Assembly: GCA_028726465.1 (NCBI GenBank)
Contig: JAQYQB010000017.1
Coordinates: 1 to 64,000, forward strand
Source of the DNA: Mycobacteriaceae bacterium
Lineage (GTDB): Bacteria; Actinomycetota; Actinomycetes; Mycobacteriales; Mycobacteriaceae
DNA: 64,000 nt
Direction: 5' to 3'
Below the pieces are notes generated by a model. The model made no database searches and was not told the DNA's origin. It was given only the letters and a program-made list of their open reading frames with translations. This document shows positions 17,522 through 26,717 of the stretch, piece by piece. Every line of letters starts with the position of its first letter. Positions within the stretch are counted from its first letter, which is position 1. The position numbers were made by a program, and so were the translations under genes.

Positions 17522-18559
17522 GTGACCGAATCACCCACCACCGGAACCCGCGTCGAGTTCCGCCACGTATCCAAGATCTTTGAGCATAAAAAGACCACCA
17601 CCCGGGCGCTCGACGATGTCAGCCTGACCGTGGAGCCCGGCGAAATCATGGGCATCATCGGCTACTCCGGCGCCGGCAAGTCCACCCTGGTGCGCCTCAT
17701 CAACGGGCTCGACACCCCGACCGAGGGCGAGCTGTTGCTGGACGAGACCAACATCGCCGGCATGTCGGAGAAGAAGCTGCGCTCCCTGCGCCGCTCCATC
17801 GGCATGATTTTCCAGCAGTTCAACCTGTTCAACTCCCGCACGGCCGCCGGCAACATCGAATACCCGCTGCAGCTGGCCGGCGTGGCCAAGGCCGAGCGCA
17901 AGCGCCGCGTGCAGGAGCTCCTGGAATTCGTCGGCCTGGGCGACAAGGGCTCGAGCTACCCGGAGCAGCTCTCCGGCGGGCAGAAGCAGCGCGTCGGCGT
18001 CGCCCGCGCGCTGGCCACCAACCCGCGCCTCCTGCTGGCCGACGAGGCCACCTCCGCGCTGGACCCGCAGACCACCCACGAGGTCCTCGAGCTGCTGCGC
18101 CAGGTCAACCAGAAATTCGGCATCACCATCGTGGTCATTACCCACGAGATGGAGGTCGTGCGCTCCATCGCCGATAAGGTCGCCGTCATGGAGCAGGGCC
18201 GCGTGGTCGAGCAAGGCTCCATCTACGAGGTCTTCTCCAACCCGCAGACCCCGGTGGCGCAGCGCTTCGTGTCCACTTCCCTGCGCAACACCCCGGACCA
18301 CGTCGAGGCCGACGACCTGCTGGCCCACGAGGGCCGCTTGTTCACCATCAACCTGACGGAAAACTCCGGCTTCTTCGGCGCGGCCGCCCAGCTGCGCGAG
18401 CGCGGCGTGTCCATCTCCATCGTCCACGGCGGCGTGACCACCTTGCAGCAGCACTCCTTCGGCAAGATGACCGTCCGCCTCAACGGCTCTGACGAGGCCA
18501 TCGAGGAGTTCTACCACACCATGTCCCAGACCACCGACATTGAGGAGATCAAGCGATGA
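17522..18559 (+). CDS. metN: Methionine ABC transporter, ATP-binding protein
   Basis: 345 aa, starting at GTG behind an AAGGGG ribosome site. Walker A GYSGAGKST, Q-loop FQQFNLFNSRT, signature LSGGQKQRVGVARAL, Walker B LLLADEATSALDP and the switch His in VVITHEM are all intact. From about residue 265 comes the NIL domain, which binds methionine and inhibits transport when the internal pool is high. Overlaps metI by 4 bases (ATGA). Confidence 0.96.
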   Translation: MTESPTTGTRVEFRHVSKIFEHKKTTTRALDDVSLTVEPGEIMGIIGYSGAGKSTLVRLINGLDTPTEGELLLDETNIAGMSEKKLRSLRRSIGMIFQQFNLFNSRTAAGNIEYPLQLAGVAKAERKRRVQELLEFVGLGDKGSSYPEQLSGGQKQRVGVARALATNPRLLLADEATSALDPQTTHEVLELLRQVNQKFGITIVVITHEMEVVRSIADKVAVMEQGRVVEQGSIYEVFSNPQTPVAQRFVSTSLRNTPDHVEADDLLAHEGRLFTINLTENSGFFGAAAQLRERGVSISIVHGGVTTLQQHSFGKMTVRLNGSDEAIEEFYHTMSQTTDIEEIKR

Positions 18560-19236
18560 CGACAACTATCTTGGCCGCCGCGGACTGGGACCGCCTGTCC
18601 GGTACCCTCATGGAGGCGGTCGTCGACACCCTCATCATGGTCTCGCTGACCATGATCATCGGCGGCATCCTGGGTCTTATCCTCGGTATCCTCCTCTACA
18701 CCACCCGCCCGTCGGGAATCCTGGCCAACCGGTTTATCTACACGATCCTCAACATCGCGGTAAACATCATCCGGCCCATCCCGTTCATCATCTTGCTGGC
18801 GTTCGTGCAACCGGTCACCGTGGCCGTGATGGGCTCGTCCATCGGCCGCGAGCCCGCCACCTTCGTCATGGCCTTTGCCGCCACCTTCGCCGTGGCCCGC
18901 ATCGTCGAGCAAAACCTCGTGGGCATCGACCCCGGCGTCATCGAGGCCGCCCGCGCGATGGGCGCCAGCCCCTGGAAGATCATCACCAGCGTCATCATCC
19001 CGGAGGCCCTCGGCCCGCTGGTGCTGGGCTACACCTTCCTGTTCATCGCCGTGGTCGACATGTCCGCCATGGCCGGCTACGTCGGCGGCGGCGGCCTGGG
19101 TGACTTCGCCATCGTCTACGGCTACCGCGCCTACGAGTGGCAGGTCACCGTCGTGGCCACCCTGATCATCATCGTCCTGGTCCAGGCCGCCCAGTTCCTG
19201 GGCAACTGGGTCTCGGCCAAGATCATGCGCCGCTAA
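18556..19236 (+). CDS. metI: Methionine ABC transporter, permease
   Basis: 226 aa. Five hydrophobic helices typical of the MetI family, with the EAA loop EAARAMGASPWKIITSVIIPEA that contacts MetN. The C-terminal part (AGYVGGGGLGDFAIVYGYRAYEW) is conserved in MetI. ATGA overlap with metN. Followed by a strong stem-loop. Confidence 0.95.
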   Translation: MTTTILAAADWDRLSGTLMEAVVDTLIMVSLTMIIGGILGLILGILLYTTRPSGILANRFIYTILNIAVNIIRPIPFIILLAFVQPVTVAVMGSSIGREPATFVMAFAATFAVARIVEQNLVGIDPGVIEAARAMGASPWKIITSVIIPEALGPLVLGYTFLFIAVVDMSAMAGYVGGGGLGDFAIVYGYRAYEWQVTVVATLIIIVLVQAAQFLGNWVSAKIMRR

Positions 19237-19255
19237 CCAGTCCCCGCCACAACCC

Positions 19256-19307
19256 CCAACCCCCGGCCAGCACCTAGCAGTTAAAGCTGGTGCCGGCCGG
19301 GGGTTGG
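19256..19307. terminator. Bidirectional stem-loop after metI
   Basis: Arms 19256-19274 and 19289-19307 pair over 19 positions with one A-C mismatch (CCAACCCCCGGCC... against ...GGCCGGGGGTTGG), with a 14-base loop, followed by TTTAT. It lies between the convergent metI and sucrase/ferredoxin-like genes and can serve both. Confidence 0.7.
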
Positions 19308-19326
19308 TTTATCTCCGGGGGCAGGC

Positions 19327-20214
19327 TTAGGCGACTTCCCAGATGAGGGAGGACTTCGGTTCCTTCCCGCAGGAGGCGACGATGCCGTCGTATTCGCGCT
19401 GGACCAGCTCGATGTCCCAGTGCCGCCCGTCGCGGTGGCTAACGCGCACGGGCCCGGAGCCGGTGTCCGTGGGGCGCAGATCCGCGTATCCCAGCTCCTC
19501 GCCGGCCTCGATGAGGCGGCGGGCGACCTCCAGCTCGGCTACCTGCCCGCGCTGGGAATACAGGCCGCGGCCACGGTTGGCCGGGTAGAAATAGCTGCCG
19601 TTCAAGGCCTGCTTGGTCATCTCGCGCGCGGCCTCCAGGTTCAGGCGGCCGAAGGAGTAGCCCCACGGCATCAGCAGCACCGAGGGGGCGAAGCGGTGGC
19701 CCTTGGTGTGGGAGGTCTCCCAGACAATCGCCGGGAATATCTCGCCCAGCTGCGCGGCCAGCGGGCGGCCCTTGATGGCGCAGCACTTGTCGCGCTTGGA
19801 GTGGGTGCACACCAGCACCAAAGGCGTGTCCAGCTCACCGCCGCCGTTACGGCCCGGGCCGGAAAGATCCAGGTTGAGGATGTCTTCCGGGCCTTCCAGC
19901 AGGAGCATTTCCATCTCCCCGCGCTCGGCCCAGACCAGGTAGCAGCGGTGCACGCTGCCGACCTGGTGGCCGGCCCGCCCGGGCCGCCGAATGAGCTGGA
20001 GGCCCGCCTGCCCGTCGAGTTTCTCTTTCAGCCGGGCGGTGAGCTCTGGGCTAAAGGTGCCGCCGTCCAGGATGTCGTGGGACCACCCGCCGGGCCACTC
20101 GAAGAGGACATAGACGGATTCCTGCTTCGCGGACCCAGCCAGCGGCTCGACGTCGACGTCGGAACACAGCGCGTCAGCTGCCCCGATCTTTTCAGCTGTT
20201 GACATGACCGTCAT
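19327..20214 (-). CDS. Sucrase/ferredoxin-like protein (thioredoxin-like [2Fe-2S] family)
   Basis: 295 aa from ATG 20214 (alternative ATG at 20205). Thioredoxin-fold ferredoxin family, with the cysteine pattern VCTHSKRDKCCAIKGRPLA and the following ETSHTKGHRFAPSVLLMPWG-type segment that gives the last ligands (His instead of Cys, as in this family). N-terminal region includes an earlier Cys and VYVLFEWPGGWSHDIL. Two starts compete: GGGAGG lies 4 bases before 20214, while TAGAAT lies 7 bases before 20205 and would give a leaderless message. Physiological role unknown; electron transfer is likely. Confidence 0.85.
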   Translation of the reverse strand: MTVMSTAEKIGAADALCSDVDVEPLAGSAKQESVYVLFEWPGGWSHDILDGGTFSPELTARLKEKLDGQAGLQLIRRPGRAGHQVGSVHRCYLVWAERGEMEMLLLEGPEDILNLDLSGPGRNGGGELDTPLVLVCTHSKRDKCCAIKGRPLAAQLGEIFPAIVWETSHTKGHRFAPSVLLMPWGYSFGRLNLEAAREMTKQALNGSYFYPANRGRGLYSQRGQVAELEVARRLIEAGEELGYADLRPTDTGSGPVRVSHRDGRHWDIELVQREYDGIVASCGKEPKSSLIWEVA

Positions 20215-20335
20215 TCTACCTCCCGCCGGCCCGCCGAAAACCCCTAGCCAAGGCACTGCAATAATTTTATTTCCTTTCGAGTGAAATCGAACTCGTATTT
20301 TGTTTCTCCCTGGAAAAACCGCTACCGTAGGCACT

Positions 20336-20962
20336 ATGTCTGTCCCTGACCGAGCCCGCCGGGCCCAAATTGCAGCAATTTTTATCACCGCTGCGTGTGG
20401 CCTGTCTGCCTGCTCGACGGACGGCTCCCGGGACATGTTCGCCGGGATTGGCGACGCCCACCCCACGGATTCTTCCTCGGCGGACTCCGACAAGCAGGAT
20501 CACAACGTCTCCGGCCCCAGCCCCCTGGGCGACGCCAACAAGGAGATGAAGACCCAGCGCCCGCCGGCACCCGCCCGCCTGATGGTGACCAACATGCGCA
20601 TCGGCCAGCACCCCGGCTTTGAGCGCGTGGTCTTCGACCTGGAGGGCGAGGGCCAGCCCGGCTGGTTCGTCGATTTCCAGGACCAGCCCACCCAGCAGGG
20701 CTCCGGCAAGCGCATCAACTACTACGGCGCGACCGCCCTCAACGTCAACATCGACGGCACCGTCCTGCCCTACGAGCTGGGCAAGGACGACCCGGCGCTC
20801 GGCACCATGACCGGCTACGGCAGCCTGATCACCGAGGTCACCAGCGCCGGCACCTTCGAGGGCCGCTCCCAGTTCATCATCGGCCTCGACCAGGCCCACC
20901 CCTACTCCGTGGAGGTCCTCGACAACCCGAAGCGCGTGGTCATCGACATCCTCGACCGCTAA
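20336..20962 (+). CDS. Lipoprotein with AMIN-like domain
   Basis: 208 aa. Signal peptide with lipobox (CGLSAC, Cys at about residue 26), then a Ser/Asp-rich linker (SSSADSDKQDHN). The C-terminal ~135 residues (LMVTNMRIGQHPGFERVVFDLEG, YGSLITEVTSAGTFEGRSQFIIGL, PKRVVIDILDR) form an AMIN-like beta domain found in actinobacterial exported proteins and thought to bind the cell wall or other envelope parts. Start at ATG 20336, 7 bases after TACCGT, so probably leaderless. Divergent from the ferredoxin-like gene, convergent with imuB. Confidence 0.82.
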   Translation: MSVPDRARRAQIAAIFITAACGLSACSTDGSRDMFAGIGDAHPTDSSSADSDKQDHNVSGPSPLGDANKEMKTQRPPAPARLMVTNMRIGQHPGFERVVFDLEGEGQPGWFVDFQDQPTQQGSGKRINYYGATALNVNIDGTVLPYELGKDDPALGTMTGYGSLITEVTSAGTFEGRSQFIIGLDQAHPYSVEVLDNPKRVVIDILDR

Positions 20963-21000
20963 CCCGTACCGCGCAGAGACGCGGCACTGGCCCCGCCTTC

Positions 21001-22587
21001 CTAGACGTAGCTGGCTTCGACCGTCCAGCGCCCGGCCTGCCAATTGAGCAGCCAGGCCCGCGTCTTTTCTTGATCCGTGCCGACTATCTGCAGCCGCGCC
21101 AGGCGCGTGCCGGCGCCCGTCCACCAGCCCGTGTCCACCGGCCACGGGCCTGCCCACGCGGTGACCAGGTAGCGGTTTTTACCCCAGGCCAGGCCGGCCG
21201 GCTCAGCCGAGAGCAGCGCCTCCTCGGTGACGAAGACGTCGTGGCCTTCGGCATTGATCATCCGGATGCGGGCGGCCGGGTGGTTCGCGCTCGGGTGATC
21301 GAGCTCCAGCTGGGCCGGCAGCGGCGCCGGAATCCGGCCCGGCCAACTGCCCGGCGGCACGGGCTCGACCCGCTCGCCGTAAGGCACAAAATCGACCCGC
21401 TCGGCCACCCCGCGGCCGCCGCGGTCTACCGGCTGGACCACCTTGTCGATGCCCAGCTGGGACTGGACGCGCTCGATGACCTGCTGGGCGTGGGCGGCCG
21501 AACCCGCCCCGGATTCCACCAGGCTGTGTTGCTCCGGCTGGGCGACCTCCAGCGGTTCCAGCCCGAGCCCCACGATGCCGCCCTCGGCCTGGTTGCCCAC
21601 CAGCCAGCCGTCGAGCTGCCAGCGCACCCGGTCCGCGGTGGCGGATTCGCTCAGCGCCGCGCGCGTGCGCCAGACCCGCCGCAGCTCCGTGCCGTCGGCC
21701 CACTGCGCGCTCACGCGCAGGCGCAGGCACGACAGCCCGGCCGCGCTCAAGCGCTGGTGCAGCTGGGCGGCCAGCTGGCGGGCGGCGAACGCGGCGGCGT
21801 CCACGCGCTCCAGCGGATCCTCCGGCCGCATCCACACGTCCAGTTCAGCACCCGCCAGCTCCGGGGCGACCCGCCGGTCCAGCTGCGCGCTGGCGATGGC
21901 GTGGCACCGCCGCCCGGCGTGGCCGAAGCGGCTGGTGACTTGGTGCAGCGGCAGCTGCGCCACATCCCCCAAGGTGGGCAGACCCAGCCGCACGAACTGG
22001 GCGACCAGCTCCGGCGGGCAGCCCAGGGAGACCTCCGCGGCCAGCACCTGGACGCTGCGCGGGGCCAAGAACTGCCGGGAGGCCCCTGGCTCCACCACCA
22101 CGCCGAGCCCGCGGTCCCGGGCCGCGATGATGGCGGTGGCCAGCTCATCGGCCACCCCGACCGTCATGTCCAGGCCCTGGCGCGCGGCGGCGTCGACCAA
22201 CATCTCCACCGCGATGGCCTCCCCGCCGTGGAAGCGGGCGGCCGCGGCGGCGTCCACCACCACGAGGCCGGGGCGGATGACCTCGATGGACGAGGCCACC
22301 GCGTCCAGGGATTCCACGATTTCGGCGAAGACGGCGCCCTCGCGCTCCGGCTGGGACTCCCAGACTAAAAGCTCCGGGCAGACCGCCTGGGCCGCCCGCA
22401 CCCGCATGCCGCGGTGGACCCCGGCGCGGCGCGCGGCGGTATTGCAGACCTTCACGGCCCCGCCGGCGAGGACCCCGATGGGGCTGCCCGCCCCCGCGCC
22501 CTCCGGCAGGGTCTCGGCGTAGCGGGCGGCCTGGATGGGCCAGTCGGGAAACCAGAGCGCAGCAATCCGCACGGCCGGCGCGCTCAT
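21001..22587 (-). CDS. imuB: ImuB, catalytically dead Y-family polymerase of the mutasome
   Basis: 528 aa from the ATG at 22587, which overlaps the imuA' stop (ATGA). Y-family fold (IAALWFPDWPIQAARYAE at the start; VVVDAAAAARFHGG where active polymerases carry acidic metal ligands), so the catalytic residues are missing, as in known ImuB. It is an adaptor linking DnaE2 to the beta clamp and to ImuA'. The C-terminal region (GTRLARLQIVGTDQEKTRAWLLNWQAGRW) is the usual end. The longer open frame upstream is antisense-like and was left out. Confidence 0.9.
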   Translation of the reverse strand: MSAPAVRIAALWFPDWPIQAARYAETLPEGAGAGSPIGVLAGGAVKVCNTAARRAGVHRGMRVRAAQAVCPELLVWESQPEREGAVFAEIVESLDAVASSIEVIRPGLVVVDAAAAARFHGGEAIAVEMLVDAAARQGLDMTVGVADELATAIIAARDRGLGVVVEPGASRQFLAPRSVQVLAAEVSLGCPPELVAQFVRLGLPTLGDVAQLPLHQVTSRFGHAGRRCHAIASAQLDRRVAPELAGAELDVWMRPEDPLERVDAAAFAARQLAAQLHQRLSAAGLSCLRLRVSAQWADGTELRRVWRTRAALSESATADRVRWQLDGWLVGNQAEGGIVGLGLEPLEVAQPEQHSLVESGAGSAAHAQQVIERVQSQLGIDKVVQPVDRGGRGVAERVDFVPYGERVEPVPPGSWPGRIPAPLPAQLELDHPSANHPAARIRMINAEGHDVFVTEEALLSAEPAGLAWGKNRYLVTAWAGPWPVDTGWWTGAGTRLARLQIVGTDQEKTRAWLLNWQAGRWTVEASYV

Positions 22588-23372
22588 GCGCACCTCACCA
22601 CGGACTGCGCCGGGCGCGACAGGTACTTCGAATACGCCTGCACGCGCACCTCGACCCCGCGGATGCGCCCGCACCCGCGCCCGATCCCCGGGTAGGACTC
22701 CACCTGGGCGTCCAACCGCAGCGCCGCGGACGGCACGTGCTGCCCGACGGTAATGAGCACCGCGCGCCCCTGCCGCAGCCGCGCCGCCACCGGGCGCGCC
22801 CGCGCGGGGCTTAGCACCCGCTGCTGGGAGGCCGCGCGCACGCGCTGGATGACAAAATCCATGCCCTCGACCAAGGTGGCGCTGACCGCCCACGGATCCG
22901 TGCCCGGGTCCGGCACCGCGACGACCTTGCTGATATCCCCGCGCTCGCACACCTGGGCCAGGGCCAGCTCCGGCCAGCCGACCAGGGCCACGTAGTAGCC
23001 TTCCTCCGTGGCTTGGCACACCAGTTCTATTATGAAGGCCGGGCACTCGCTGCACCGCACCGCGCTGCCGCGCACCAGGCCGCCCGCCGGGAGGGCGCCG
23101 GCCAGCGCGCCGCCCAGCTCAATCTGCTGCTCGGCAGCCTGCGCCCCGCGGGGCGCCACGCCGCCGGCCAGTGCGGCCTGCCCGCCGGACCCCCCGGAAC
23201 TTTTGTTACTTCCCTGTTCAGCACCGCTTTCGGCGGAGCGTGCAGCGCGCTGCTGAGGCCCGCGCGCGGGCAGGGCGGAGCCGCCGCCCATCTTTTCCAT
23301 CTGCGCGCGCAGGGCCGCCACCCGGTCCTCGACCGACTGGCCCACCACTTGGGGAACACTTGTTTGCTGCAC
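22584..23372 (-). CDS. imuA': ImuA', accessory protein of the DnaE2 mutasome
   Basis: 262 aa, RecA-like small protein of actinobacterial imuA'-imuB-dnaE2 systems. After a low-complexity linker (residues 30-85) comes a degenerate ATPase-like core: ELGGALAGALPAGGLVRGSAVRC, VALVGWPELALAQVCERGD, KVVAVPDPGTDPWAV. No proper Walker A is visible. The C-terminus (RGCGRIRGVEVRVQAYSKYL) is the part that contacts ImuB in mycobacteria. GTG start with CATACT 6 bases upstream, so leaderless; a LexA-like box lies further up. Induced with dnaE2 for mutagenic repair. Confidence 0.82.
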   Translation of the reverse strand: MQQTSVPQVVGQSVEDRVAALRAQMEKMGGGSALPARGPQQRAARSAESGAEQGSNKSSGGSGGQAALAGGVAPRGAQAAEQQIELGGALAGALPAGGLVRGSAVRCSECPAFIIELVCQATEEGYYVALVGWPELALAQVCERGDISKVVAVPDPGTDPWAVSATLVEGMDFVIQRVRAASQQRVLSPARARPVAARLRQGRAVLITVGQHVPSAALRLDAQVESYPGIGRGCGRIRGVEVRVQAYSKYLSRPAQSVVRCA

Positions 23373-23404
23373 CCCTCAAGTATGAACTCTCCCCCGGACA
23401 CATG

Positions 23405-23418
23405 CAAACGTCCGTTCG
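23405..23418 (-). promoter_or_regulatory. LexA (SOS) box before imuA'-imuB
   Basis: CAAAC-GTCC-GTTCG matches CGAAC-N4-GTTCG at 9 of 10 positions and is followed by A, giving the usual TTCGA end. It lies about 12 bases upstream of the CATACT -10 element. A weaker match (GGAAC-ACTT-GTTTG, 23353-23366) falls inside the first codons. Confidence 0.7.
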
Positions 23419-23454
23419 ACTGGCGCAAGGGGTGTGCGCCTCACCTGGGATTAA

Positions 23455-24117
23455 TCAGTCCAGGTCGCGGCTGGCCGCCCAGCGGGTGAGCTGATAGCGG
23501 TTGGACTGCTGGGTCTTGCGCAAGATATTGGAGGCGTGCGTTTCCACCGTCTTGATGGAGATGAACAGCTTCTGCCCGATCTCGCGGTAGGTATAGCCGC
23601 GCGCCAGCAGGCGCAGTACCTCCAGCTCGCGCGGGGTCAGGGCGTCGACTATCGGATCCTCGCCCTGGGCGGGCAGGGGCTTGGGCTCGCCCTCCGGTTC
23701 CGGCGCCTGCTCGCCGGCGGCGAAGGCGTCCAGCACGAAGCCGGCCAGCCGTGGGGAGAAATACGCGTCCCCGCCGTAGACCTGCTCGACCGCCCGCGCC
23801 AGCTCCGCGCCGTCGATATTCTTAGTCACGTATCCGCGCGCCCCGGCGCGGATGAGAGCGATGACGTCTTCCGCGGCATCGGACACACTCAGCGCCAAGA
23901 ACTTCGGGCCCGGCTCAATGCCCTGGATGACGGCCAGCCCGCCGCCGTCCGGCATGTGCACGTCCAGCAGGACCACGTCCGGCCGGGTCTCGTTGATGCC
24001 ACGGATGGCCTCGGCGACCGTCCCGGCGTCCCCCACGATGTCTACCTTGTCGGCCAACTCCGCGCGCACCCCGGCGCGGAAGACGGAGTGATCATCGACC
24101 AAGAAGACAGTAACCAT
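23455..24117 (-). CDS. esrR: NarL/LuxR-family response regulator, EsrR-like
   Basis: 220 aa. Receiver domain with the acidic pair FLVDDHSVF, the phosphorylatable Asp in VVLLDVHMPDGG (about residue 52) and the Lys in GYVTKNIDG. A Pro/Glu linker is followed by a LuxR-type HTH (LTPRELEVLRLLARGYTYREIG ... KTVETHASNILRK). It follows a PspC-domain kinase by 2 bases, and a PspC-domain membrane protein is divergent: this is the layout of EsrISR (formerly CgtSR7) of C. glutamicum, which answers cell-envelope stress. Symbol assigned by architecture and context. Confidence 0.8.
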   Translation of the reverse strand: MVTVFLVDDHSVFRAGVRAELADKVDIVGDAGTVAEAIRGINETRPDVVLLDVHMPDGGGLAVIQGIEPGPKFLALSVSDAAEDVIALIRAGARGYVTKNIDGAELARAVEQVYGGDAYFSPRLAGFVLDAFAAGEQAPEPEGEPKPLPAQGEDPIVDALTPRELEVLRLLARGYTYREIGQKLFISIKTVETHASNILRKTQQSNRYQLTRWAASRDLD

Positions 24118-24119
24118 GC

Positions 24120-25304
24120 CTATAACGCTACCGTGAGCTCCACTTCCGTGCCGGCCCCGGGCTGGCTATCCAGCCGTGCCGCACCGCCCGCGCGTTCCAT
24201 GCGCTGCCGGATGGAGTCCCGGATCCCGTGGCGGTCGGCCGCCACCGCAGTCGGGTCAAAGCCCACGCCGCGGTCGCGCACGAACAGGGTCAGCTCGCCT
24301 GCCAGCACCTCGCAGAAGACGTCGACCGTGTCCACCTGCGCGTGCTTGCCGGCGTTGACTAGCGCCTCGCGGGCCGCCTCGACCGCCAGCTTGGTGTTGT
24401 CGCTCAGGGGCGCGTCCTGCCCCACGGTCACCGGACTAATCCGCACGTTGAATAGGTCCTCGACCTCGGCGCAGGCGGCTTCCACCGCGCCGAAGATGGT
24501 CTCCGGGGTGGCGGAGTCGGCATCGAAAAGCCAGGCCCGCAGCTGGCGCTCCTGGGAGCGGGCCAGCCGCGCGACCTCCGGGCCATCGTCGGCGCGTTTC
24601 TGGATAAGCGCCAGGGTCTGCAGCACCGAGTCGTGCAGCTTGGAGGCGATAGCCGTCCGCTCGTCCGCCGCCGCCTTCGCCGCCTTTTCCTCCGCCAGCG
24701 AGCGCCACAGCTTCAGCACCAGCGGGATGACCAGCACGCCCAGCCCCAGCATGGTCAGCAGGGAGGCCACCAGCGCCGAGCTGAACCCGTGCTCGCGGTC
24801 CCAGAACACCGCCATGACCACCGTGCCGGCCAGCACCAGGGCAAAGCCGGCCGCGAGGCTGCCCATGCCGAGCAGCGTATTCGTCGCGCGATCGTAGGCC
24901 TGCCAGGCCAGCAAGGCGCCCACCGCGACGAAAGCCAGCGGCATCAGCACCTGCGGCGGCACGCCCAGCACCACCGTCGCGATTGCGACCCCGGCCGCCA
25001 GCGCGAGGGCCACCACCAGCCCCCAGCCCCAGCGCGGGATCTCCCACTGCGAGGCCGGGGCCTGGGCGCCCTCCCGGGCCGGGGTGCAGATCCACAGGCC
25101 CGCGTACAAAATCAGCCCCACCCCGGAGACCAGCGCCAGCCCGGCCAGCGCCAGGCGCACCCAGAGGATGTCCACGCCTAGGTTTTCGGCCACACCGCTG
25201 GCCACGCCGGCGACCATCTTGCCCTGCTGCGGGCGCACCATGGCCGGGTAGGGTGCCGCGCGCCGCTGGGAATACGCGGCGGGCTCGGACGGGGGAGTAC
25301 TCAT
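24120..25304 (-). CDS. esrS: PspC-domain sensor histidine kinase, EsrS-like
   Basis: 394 aa. N-terminal PspC domain (GKMVAGVASGVAENLGVDIL, helix LALAGLALVSGVGLILYAGL), then further membrane helices to about residue 200. HisKA_3 dimerisation region with the phospho-acceptor His in ASKLHDSVLQTLALI, and an HATPase with EAAREALVNAGKHAQ and RDRGVGFDP. Pairs with the LuxR-type regulator just downstream. In C. glutamicum EsrS is held inactive by EsrI until envelope damage such as bacitracin; here the same divergent partner is present. Confidence 0.83.
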   Translation of the reverse strand: MSTPPSEPAAYSQRRAAPYPAMVRPQQGKMVAGVASGVAENLGVDILWVRLALAGLALVSGVGLILYAGLWICTPAREGAQAPASQWEIPRWGWGLVVALALAAGVAIATVVLGVPPQVLMPLAFVAVGALLAWQAYDRATNTLLGMGSLAAGFALVLAGTVVMAVFWDREHGFSSALVASLLTMLGLGVLVIPLVLKLWRSLAEEKAAKAAADERTAIASKLHDSVLQTLALIQKRADDGPEVARLARSQERQLRAWLFDADSATPETIFGAVEAACAEVEDLFNVRISPVTVGQDAPLSDNTKLAVEAAREALVNAGKHAQVDTVDVFCEVLAGELTLFVRDRGVGFDPTAVAADRHGIRDSIRQRMERAGGAARLDSQPGAGTEVELTVAL

Positions 25305-25427
25305 AGATCAATATCGTGCCACGCTCCCGCGCAGACCACATCCGGGATCACCCTGAGAGGTCTAATCCGGGCAAAGATCAGGGCGCTCCCCGATGTGCGG
25401 GGCAGGCACGCAGACCATACTTAAAGC

Positions 25428-26717
25428 ATGACTTCCCCATACGAGCCTTTCCACTCCACGCCCCGCTCCGAACCCCACTCCGAATCTCATTCGGATCCCC
25501 ACGCTGCCGCCTCCGCTAACGATGCCCCCGCCAGCCCCTATTCCGCCCCCACCCACTCCGATTCCACCGACGGGCTGGGCGAGACCCTGCGCGCCATGTG
25601 GGCCACCCGCCCGCCGCGCATCCCCGCCGAGCAGGGCGGCAACGCCAAGATAGCCGGCGTGTGCGAGGGCATCGGCGCCCGCTTCGGCATCGACCCGGTC
25701 CTGCCCCGCGTGGCCTTCGTCGCCACCACCCTCGCCTTCGGCGGCGGGCTGGCGGCCTACTTCTTAGCCTGGGCGCTGATGCCCCGCTATTCCAAGGCCT
25801 CTTCCCCGGTCGAGGATCTCTTCGGCCGCCGGGACGGGGAGACTTCCGAGTCGGGGCTTGCCATCGCCTTGCTCATCGGCTTCCTGATGACCTCCGGGGC
25901 CTGGTCGGTAACCATCATGGAAGACTCCTTCTTCCCCTCCTTTAGCTCCTCGGCCCTAGGCATTGCCCTGTTCACCGGCCTCATCTGGTTCTTCCTGTAC
26001 CGCCACCGCCCGACCCCGCCGGCGGGACTTTTGGCGGCCGGGCAGCTCGCCCAGACCGACGCGCAGCAGGCGCAGCCGGCCGCGGACCCGGAGGTGGACA
26101 TGTCGATGTTCACCCCGGTGGACGGCTACCCCTTCCCACCGGGCCGGAACACCCCGCCGGCCTGGGACCCGCTGGGCGCCGCCCCGGACACCTGGCACTT
26201 GCCGGACCCGCGCCCGGCCGAGCAGCCGAAGAAGAAGCGATCCCTCTTCAAGACCCTCCTGGTCATCGCCTTGAGTTTCTTCGGCGTGGCCCTGGCCGCC
26301 GCCCTCGTCATCGCCGCCACCGTGGGCTTCGGGGTGGTCCGCCACGTCGACAACCCCACCGACGGGCTGACGGTCACCGACGGCTTCGTCTTCGACGACC
26401 GCGAATACACTCCCACCTCGGTCAACGGCCTGCCGCAGACCTACGACTTCTCCGTCGGCTACGGCAAGGTGGACTTCAGCCAAATCCGCGACTGGGACCA
26501 GCTCAACCACCGCACCGAGGTCACCATCGACGCCGGGGTTGGCAACCTCGACATCGTCCTGCCGAAGGGGGTCTCCTACAGCCTGACCTGTGACGACGGC
26601 GTGGGTACCACCAACTGCCGCGAGCAGGACAACCCCGACGCCAAGTTCGCCGTCCACGTTGACGCCGGCGTTGGCAACGTCACCATCGACTACCCCACCG
26701 CCGCTGCCAATTCCTAG
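25428..26717 (+). CDS. esrI: PspC-domain membrane protein, EsrI-like inhibitor
   Basis: 429 aa. A low-complexity His/Ser/Pro N-terminus (residues 1-45) leads to a PspC domain (NAKIAGVCEGIGARFGIDPV with helix VAFVATTLAFGGGLAAYFLAWAL). Two further helices follow (about 148-190), a Pro-rich loop, a last helix (LVIALSFFGVALAAALVIAA) and a C-terminal outside domain with repeats of DAGVGN (VTIDAGVGNLDIVLP, VHVDAGVGNVTIDYP), resembling the cell-wall-active antibiotic-response fold. Divergent from esrS; CATACT lies 6 bases before the ATG, so leaderless. Assigned as EsrI by layout. Confidence 0.75.
   Translation: MTSPYEPFHSTPRSEPHSESHSDPHAAASANDAPASPYSAPTHSDSTDGLGETLRAMWATRPPRIPAEQGGNAKIAGVCEGIGARFGIDPVLPRVAFVATTLAFGGGLAAYFLAWALMPRYSKASSPVEDLFGRRDGETSESGLAIALLIGFLMTSGAWSVTIMEDSFFPSFSSSALGIALFTGLIWFFLYRHRPTPPAGLLAAGQLAQTDAQQAQPAADPEVDMSMFTPVDGYPFPPGRNTPPAWDPLGAAPDTWHLPDPRPAEQPKKKRSLFKTLLVIALSFFGVALAAALVIAATVGFGVVRHVDNPTDGLTVTDGFVFDDREYTPTSVNGLPQTYDFSVGYGKVDFSQIRDWDQLNHRTEVTIDAGVGNLDIVLPKGVSYSLTCDDGVGTTNCREQDNPDAKFAVHVDAGVGNVTIDYPTAAANS

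Noticed and set aside
22588..23055. Upstream extension of imuB giving a 684-residue protein
   Set aside because: The extra part lies inside imuA' in another frame; the ATG at 22587 overlaps the imuA' stop and begins with the family sequence.
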